Part shown: in pieces, positions 59,848 to 64,000 of the stretch
Layout of the letters: every line of letters begins with the position of its first letter
How positions within the stretch are numbered: the first letter of the stretch is position 1
Assembly: GCA_949357655.1 (NCBI GenBank)
Contig: CASHTG010000015.1
Coordinates: 1,674,001-1,738,000 of the forward strand
Direction: 5' to 3'
Source of the DNA: Parascedosporium putredinis
Taxonomy: Eukaryota; Ascomycota; Sordariomycetes; Microascales; Microascaceae
Length of the DNA stretch: 64,000 nt
Position numbers and translations under genes: made by a program
Notes under the pieces: model-generated
The model's input: only the letters and a program-made list of their open reading frames with translations
Databases searched by the model: none
What the model was told of the DNA's origin: nothing

Positions 59848-61364
59848 ATGCAGGCGACGGCACATTCTATGATCGATGAGGTCGACTCATTCAAGTATCG
59901 CGTTCCCAGACCCAACTACTTGCCACACAAGCCCGGTCTCGATGAGACAATAATAGAAGAATACAATGTGCCTCTTGGGCGACCATCGGAGCGAGAGCAT
60001 GCGGAGTACTACCTCAAGATGAAGCGCGCGGCGCAAGAAATGGGCATCACCAAACCGAAAGGCTACAACGTCTCCTTCCACACCAATCCCGAAATGGAGA
60101 AGCACCACTTCGGCCAGACGCATCCCATGAAGCCTTGGCGACTCACCCTTTCCAAGAGCCTCATCTCCGCGTACGGCATGAACTTTGCCATGGACAATTA
60201 CATCTCCAGGGCAGCTACATACGAGGAGCTTGCCTCGTTTCACACCACTGACTACCTGGATTTCCTAGCCACTGTGCCGCCAGAGCCCGTGCCTCGGGAC
60301 GTCGACAACCAGAATCCGGATCTTAAGTTTAATCTGGGTGGTTCCGATTGCCCCCTGTTTGAGGGATTGTACAACTACTGTTCCATGTCCGCAGGTGGCT
60401 CTCTTGATGCCGCAAGGAAACTCTGCACCAAGCAATCCGACATTGCCATCGCTTGGGGAGGTGGGCTTCATCACGCAAAGCGGATGGAGGCATCGGGATT
60501 CTGCTACATCAACGATATCGTCGTCGCTATCTTGCAGCTCTTGCGATGCTTCCCGCGGGTGCTCTACATCGATATCGACGTCCACCACGGTGACGGTGTC
60601 GAAGAGGCTTTCTTTTCTACTGACAGAGTCATGACGGTCTCATTCCATAAATATGACCCCTTGAATTTCTTCCCCGGTACCGGTGGTCTCGAGGACAATG
60701 GCCCTAAGAATGAACAAAATCCTGGCGCCCACCACGCACTCAATGTCCCTCTCAACGACGGCATCACGGACGAGCAATACTATGAACTCTTTACCACCAT
60801 CATAGGCCAGACCATAGAAAAGTTTCGGCCTAGCGCCATCTGTCTGCAGTGCGGCGCCGATTCCCTGGCGGGCGATCGACTCGGCCGCTTCAACCTTCAG
60901 GTCCAAGGCCACGGCGCGTGCGTAGAGTTTTGCAAAGGTCTCAACATCCCTCTGCTTCTCGTTGGCGGCGGCGGGTACACTCCGCGCAACGTAGCTCGAG
61001 CGTGGGCCTACGAGACATCCATTGCCATTGGTGCGGACAAGAAGATTGACCATACCATTCCCGAGCACACCCCTACCGCGAACAGTTCCGCCAAGATACG
61101 CTCTTCCCGACCCTAGAACAGATCCTCGGCGAGCCCAGACAGAATAAGAACTCGGCTAAGAAGCTACAAGAAATTGTTCAGCATGTCTCGGAGCAACTAC
61201 GCTTCGTTGAGGCGGCGCCCAGCGTTCAGTTCCAGCACATTCCACCCGACCTTGGTGGCATACGCGATGAAGTGGAGCAGAAGCTACAGGAAGAGAAGGA
61301 AGAGAAGGATCCTTTTCTCAGGAGAGAAAAGGAGGAGGCAATTGGCACGGCCATGGAATACTAA
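59848..61364 (+). CDS. HOS2: Class I histone deacetylase, Hos2 type
   Basis: Hos2 is the catalytic subunit of the Set3 complex, removing acetyl groups from H3/H4 in transcribed genes; Fusarium and Magnaporthe orthologues affect conidiation and virulence. No intron is evident. The deacetylase core shows HFGQTHPMKPWRLTL, GGSDCPLFEGLYNYC, WGGGLHHAKRMEASGFCYIN (catalytic His pair 208-209), YIDIDVHHGDGVEEAFF (zinc ligands, about 242-250), SFHKYDPLNFFPGTG, CGADSLAGDRLGRFN and GGGGYTPRNVARAW (catalytic Tyr about 377). One C is missing at 61070-61073; adding it continues the frame through LFPTLEQILGEPRQNKN and an acidic/Lys tail to the stop at 61362-61364, 505 residues. The N-terminus (PRPNYLPHKPGLDE) matches Hos2 of Sordariomycetes better than Rpd3. 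Confidence 0.94.
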
Positions 61365-62020
61365 GTGCGAGTGAAGGATGCCCCAGCAGGCCTCGCTTGT
61401 GGCTTCTGCTTTCCTGCATCCAATCCAGGTGCCCCCTTCCCTCTCTCTCTCTCTCTCCCTCCCTTCCTATTATCTTCCTTTCCCTCTTCTCCCCTCTCTT
61501 TCTTCATCCGTCTCTTTCATGTTTTAACCCCCAGAGGAACATACCTTTTCTGGGTGGCTCGGCCGGTTTTCTCCTTCAGGTGTAAGGTGTGGCAAAACGG
61601 TGTCAAGGGTCCCAAAATAAAACCCCTGAATGTGCGTACTGCTCGTTTGTACGATAATTATCATTACCCCGGAGTACATAGTTAGGCTAGCAAGAGGATA
61701 CCCGATTCTCTATTCAAATTTCCTGAAAAACATATCTTTACCGCGGCCGGCCCTTTCCCAAGCCGTCATGCAGTGTTCCAAGACACGGTAAAATAGACCG
61801 TTTAAAGAAAGGGAATGACATATGCCGCCAAACATAACCCCGATTAATGCGATGATGGAAGAAACATAAAGTGCCCTAGAAATCCGACTAAAATGCTAGG
61901 CAACCGTATAACACCCAAAACAAGAAAAGAGAAAGGGAAAAAGAAAAAGAAAAAAACGCCCAAGGAAATGAGGAAAGGGGGGAGGGGGGCTAGGCCGTGA
62001 TTTTGTCACACATCCAGCCT
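61365..62020. other. Convergent spacer after the Hos2-type gene
   Basis: This 656-bp interval contains a CT microsatellite stretch (about 61441-61462) and an A/G-rich stretch (61915-61985) beyond the transporter stop. No gene was seen. Confidence 0.5.
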
Positions 62021-63825
62021 CTACATGCTTGGCCGCTGAAACGCAGCCTCGGCCTCCCGCTCCAACAGAGCCCTGCGAAGTCCTTTTCCCTCCCACCAGA
62101 CAAAGCCAACAAGGACGAGACCGATACCAGCGGCGAGGAATAGAAGCATGAGGTCGACGGGGACGGGGTCTCCATCGAACTTGACGTGGAAAAGATAGTC
62201 GAGTACGTATTGAGAGAGGTTAAAGGGCCCGGTGAGGGAGATGAGGGCGCCATAAACGGTGCCAAAGGTGTCGAGGCCAAAGACCTTGGCGGCGTAGTCG
62301 GAGATGGCGGTGTAGTAGAGGGGTCGGTAGATGACAAAGAGAGCGACGTTTGCGTACGCGGCCCAAACGCGAGGCACGACGCCAAGCGCGCCGATGGCGG
62401 TGGCGGCGGCTACAAGGGTGGACAGGACAGAGAAGGTACTAAACGTATCGAGGAAGAAGCCGACGAGGGGTACGGCGAGGAGACCGCCGAGGGGAGGGCA
62501 GCGTCGAAGAAGTGGTTGAGGCGAACGGCCTTGTCGACAGAGTCGAGGATGGACTCGTACTGGGGCCGGATGGTGGCGATGAAGTAATTGATGCGGGTCA
62601 TCTGGACAATGGTAAAGAGGCTAATGAGGATGAACCACGGGGAGCGGATCTGCTGGGCGGCACTGGCGCCGTGCATGGCGCCCCAGACGCCCGAAACCTC
62701 GGTGGCCCGCTCACCGCGGCGAATACTGTGCACGGAGCCCAAGAGGTTCTCTACCTCGGTGGCAATGGAGGCGTAGCGGCGGTCATTGTTTTGGTTGCCG
62801 CCGCCGCGCAGAAGAGGGGCCTGATCTCCGTCGGAGAAGGGACTGATGGAGCCGTCGCTAAAGTAGCCATCGGACTCGTACTCCTCCTCGAGCATGGACA
62901 CGAGCTCGCCGACGGACTTGTAAGGCAAGGGAGGTAGGACGAGGAGATGCAGGAGCATGATGGCGGCCGGTACAGCAAGGTAGCCGAGGAAGAAGGTGCG
63001 GATGGTGAGGGAACCGGCGGTGTGTTCGTAGATGATGCGATACACGTAGAAGAGGGCGCTGGAGGCATCAAAGGAGCCAGTGATGAGGGAGAGGATGAGG
63101 CCAGAGCGGGAGGGAAAGGCGTTGGACAGCTGGAAGGAGGAGATGAAGACGCCGGGTCCCCGAGGGCGAGGAGGAGGTAGCCGACGAGAAGGCCGTCAAA
63201 GGGGACTTCTTGGGAGTAGGCCATGAGGAGGGAGCCGGCGGCGAGGAGGAAGCTGCCGACGATGCTGGAGACGCGGGGCCCGTAGTTGTCGAGGATGGCA
63301 CCCATGGGCAGAGTGGCCAGGTTGCTGGCCACGGCGGCGGTTGTGAACATGAGGTTCAGGCGCATCTCGACGCAAACGTCGACATCCTGGTCGGAGCCGC
63401 CCTTGGCGGCGCAGCCGTCCCTGTAGGCGCCCTCCTGCCGTAGCACGGGTTTGAGGGCGGCGTAGCCGAAGATGATGCCGGCGGCCAGCAGCGAATATAT
63501 CAGGGTGACCACGATTTGGACTGCCGGTGAGGAGTTTAAGTATTGGTATAGAGCGAAAATGCGGTATAAATACCATGAGGAAGGGGGAAAGGTGGGGAGC
63601 CGAGAAAGACTGCGACTTACATATTCTCTTCCATTTCGCAACTTCGTAGGCGGCCACGTACTCTATCGGTTTCCGGCTGGCACTGAATTCCCAGTAGTCG
63701 GGGAAAGGGTTGAAACTTAGCGACTGCGCTCGTTGCCGGCGAGAGCCCTCGGAGCTGCGCCGGACGGCGAGATCGGGACCCGCGGCGACAACGGCATCGA
63801 TTGATGCAACTCTGTTCATGGACAT
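62021..63825 (-). CDS. MFS transporter, Fmp42/SLC43-like
   Basis: A major-facilitator protein like yeast Fmp42 (YMR221C), distantly related to animal SLC43 amino-acid transporters; its substrate is not known. Exon 1 (63621-63825) encodes a Ser/Arg-rich cytosolic N-terminus; a 100-bp intron (63521-63620) precedes the first span VVTLIYSLLAAGIIFGYAAL. Further spans include FTTAAVASNLATLPMGAILD, IVGSFLLAAGSLLMAY and FFLGYLAVPAAIMLLHLLVL. A long central loop rich in acidic and Ser residues (MLEEEYESDGYFSDGS) separates the halves. The second half contains IYRPLYYTAISDYAAKVFG and ends REAEAAFQRPSM. Two single-base losses are inferred at 63158-63161 and 62491-62494. Corrected length is 568 residues. 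The two halves have about six spans each by eye. Confidence 0.88.
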
Positions 63826-64000
63826 CTTGCCCTATACCATGATAACACTAAGTTGGACGATGGGAGGGTAGGAAAAACGCGGTAAGCGCGCTTGGGAACA
63901 GTGAGGCGGCAGGTTTTGGATGGAAGGGGAGTCGTGTTCCTGGCTTCCCTCGAGTAAGTTGAGGCGGCTATCGACTCGACTTGACTTTGAATCCGGGCTT
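63826..64000 (-). promoter_or_regulatory. Start of the transporter promoter/leader
   Basis: These 175 bp upstream of the transporter start run into the window edge. An out-of-frame ATG at 63840 opens only a two-codon upstream frame (ATG GTA TAG). Nothing else was recognised. Confidence 0.4.

Noticed and set aside
1..64000. Interpretation of the broken genes as pseudogenes
   Set aside because: Essential genes are affected, conserved motifs continue in the shifted frame, and the breaks cluster in homopolymers as sequencing errors do.
1..64000. tRNA, rRNA, CRISPR and transposon genes
   Set aside because: TTCGA-type candidates on both strands were not flanked by a paired A box and stem; no repeat-spacer array and no transposase, integrase or reverse-transcriptase motif was seen.

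Overview
The window is nuclear DNA of a filamentous ascomycete, most likely a Sordariomycete and probably Hypocreales. The evidence is short GT-AG introns (mostly 57-150 bp) with CTAAC/CTAAT-like branch points, pyrimidine-rich leaders, and proteins typical of that group (PalF, HxB, Hos2, GIG1, a fungal Mpo1). No species is named because no marker here fixes one. I see no rRNA, tRNA, CRISPR array or intact transposon.

Seventeen genes are supported, about one per 3.8 kb, separated by unusually long spacers (8.6, 4.8, 5.9, 3.6 and 4.5 kb). From left to right they are: a partial CAF120/SKG3-type PH-domain gene (-); a Ptc7/Azr1-type PP2C phosphatase (+); UTP23 of the SSU processome (+); a small glutaredoxin-like protein (+); the alkaline-pH arrestin palF/RIM8 (-); the replication licensing ATPase CDC6 (-), head to head with the molybdenum cofactor sulfurase hxB (+); a DUF962/Mpo1 protein (-), head to head with RNA polymerase II subunit RPB7 (+); an unrecognised Cys-rich single-pass membrane protein (-); a small Myb/SANT protein (+); a FolB-type protein (+), tail to tail with a GIG1/DUF3605 protein (-); UDP-glucose pyrophosphorylase (+); an ING-family PHD protein (-), head to head with a Hos2-type class I histone deacetylase (+); and an Fmp42/SLC43-like MFS transporter (-).

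Most of this is ordinary housekeeping content, with no biosynthetic cluster or defence island. Genes with related jobs are few. The clearest pair is ING/Hos2, two chromatin factors that share one 1.4 kb promoter region.

The most important property of the sequence is that eleven of the seventeen genes, including essential ones (UTP23, CDC6, UGP1), are interrupted by single-base frame breaks. Most look like one base lost from a short homopolymer. Restoring one base at each break makes every complete gene divisible by three and brings conserved motifs back in frame, so I treat these as sequence errors and not as pseudogenes. Gene spans below run across the breaks. Non-coding signals of interest are an over-represented TACATGTA palindrome, GGATCAAT/ATTGATCC hairpins and tandems, an ACGCGT doublet with 10-bp spacing, and a long polypurine tract.
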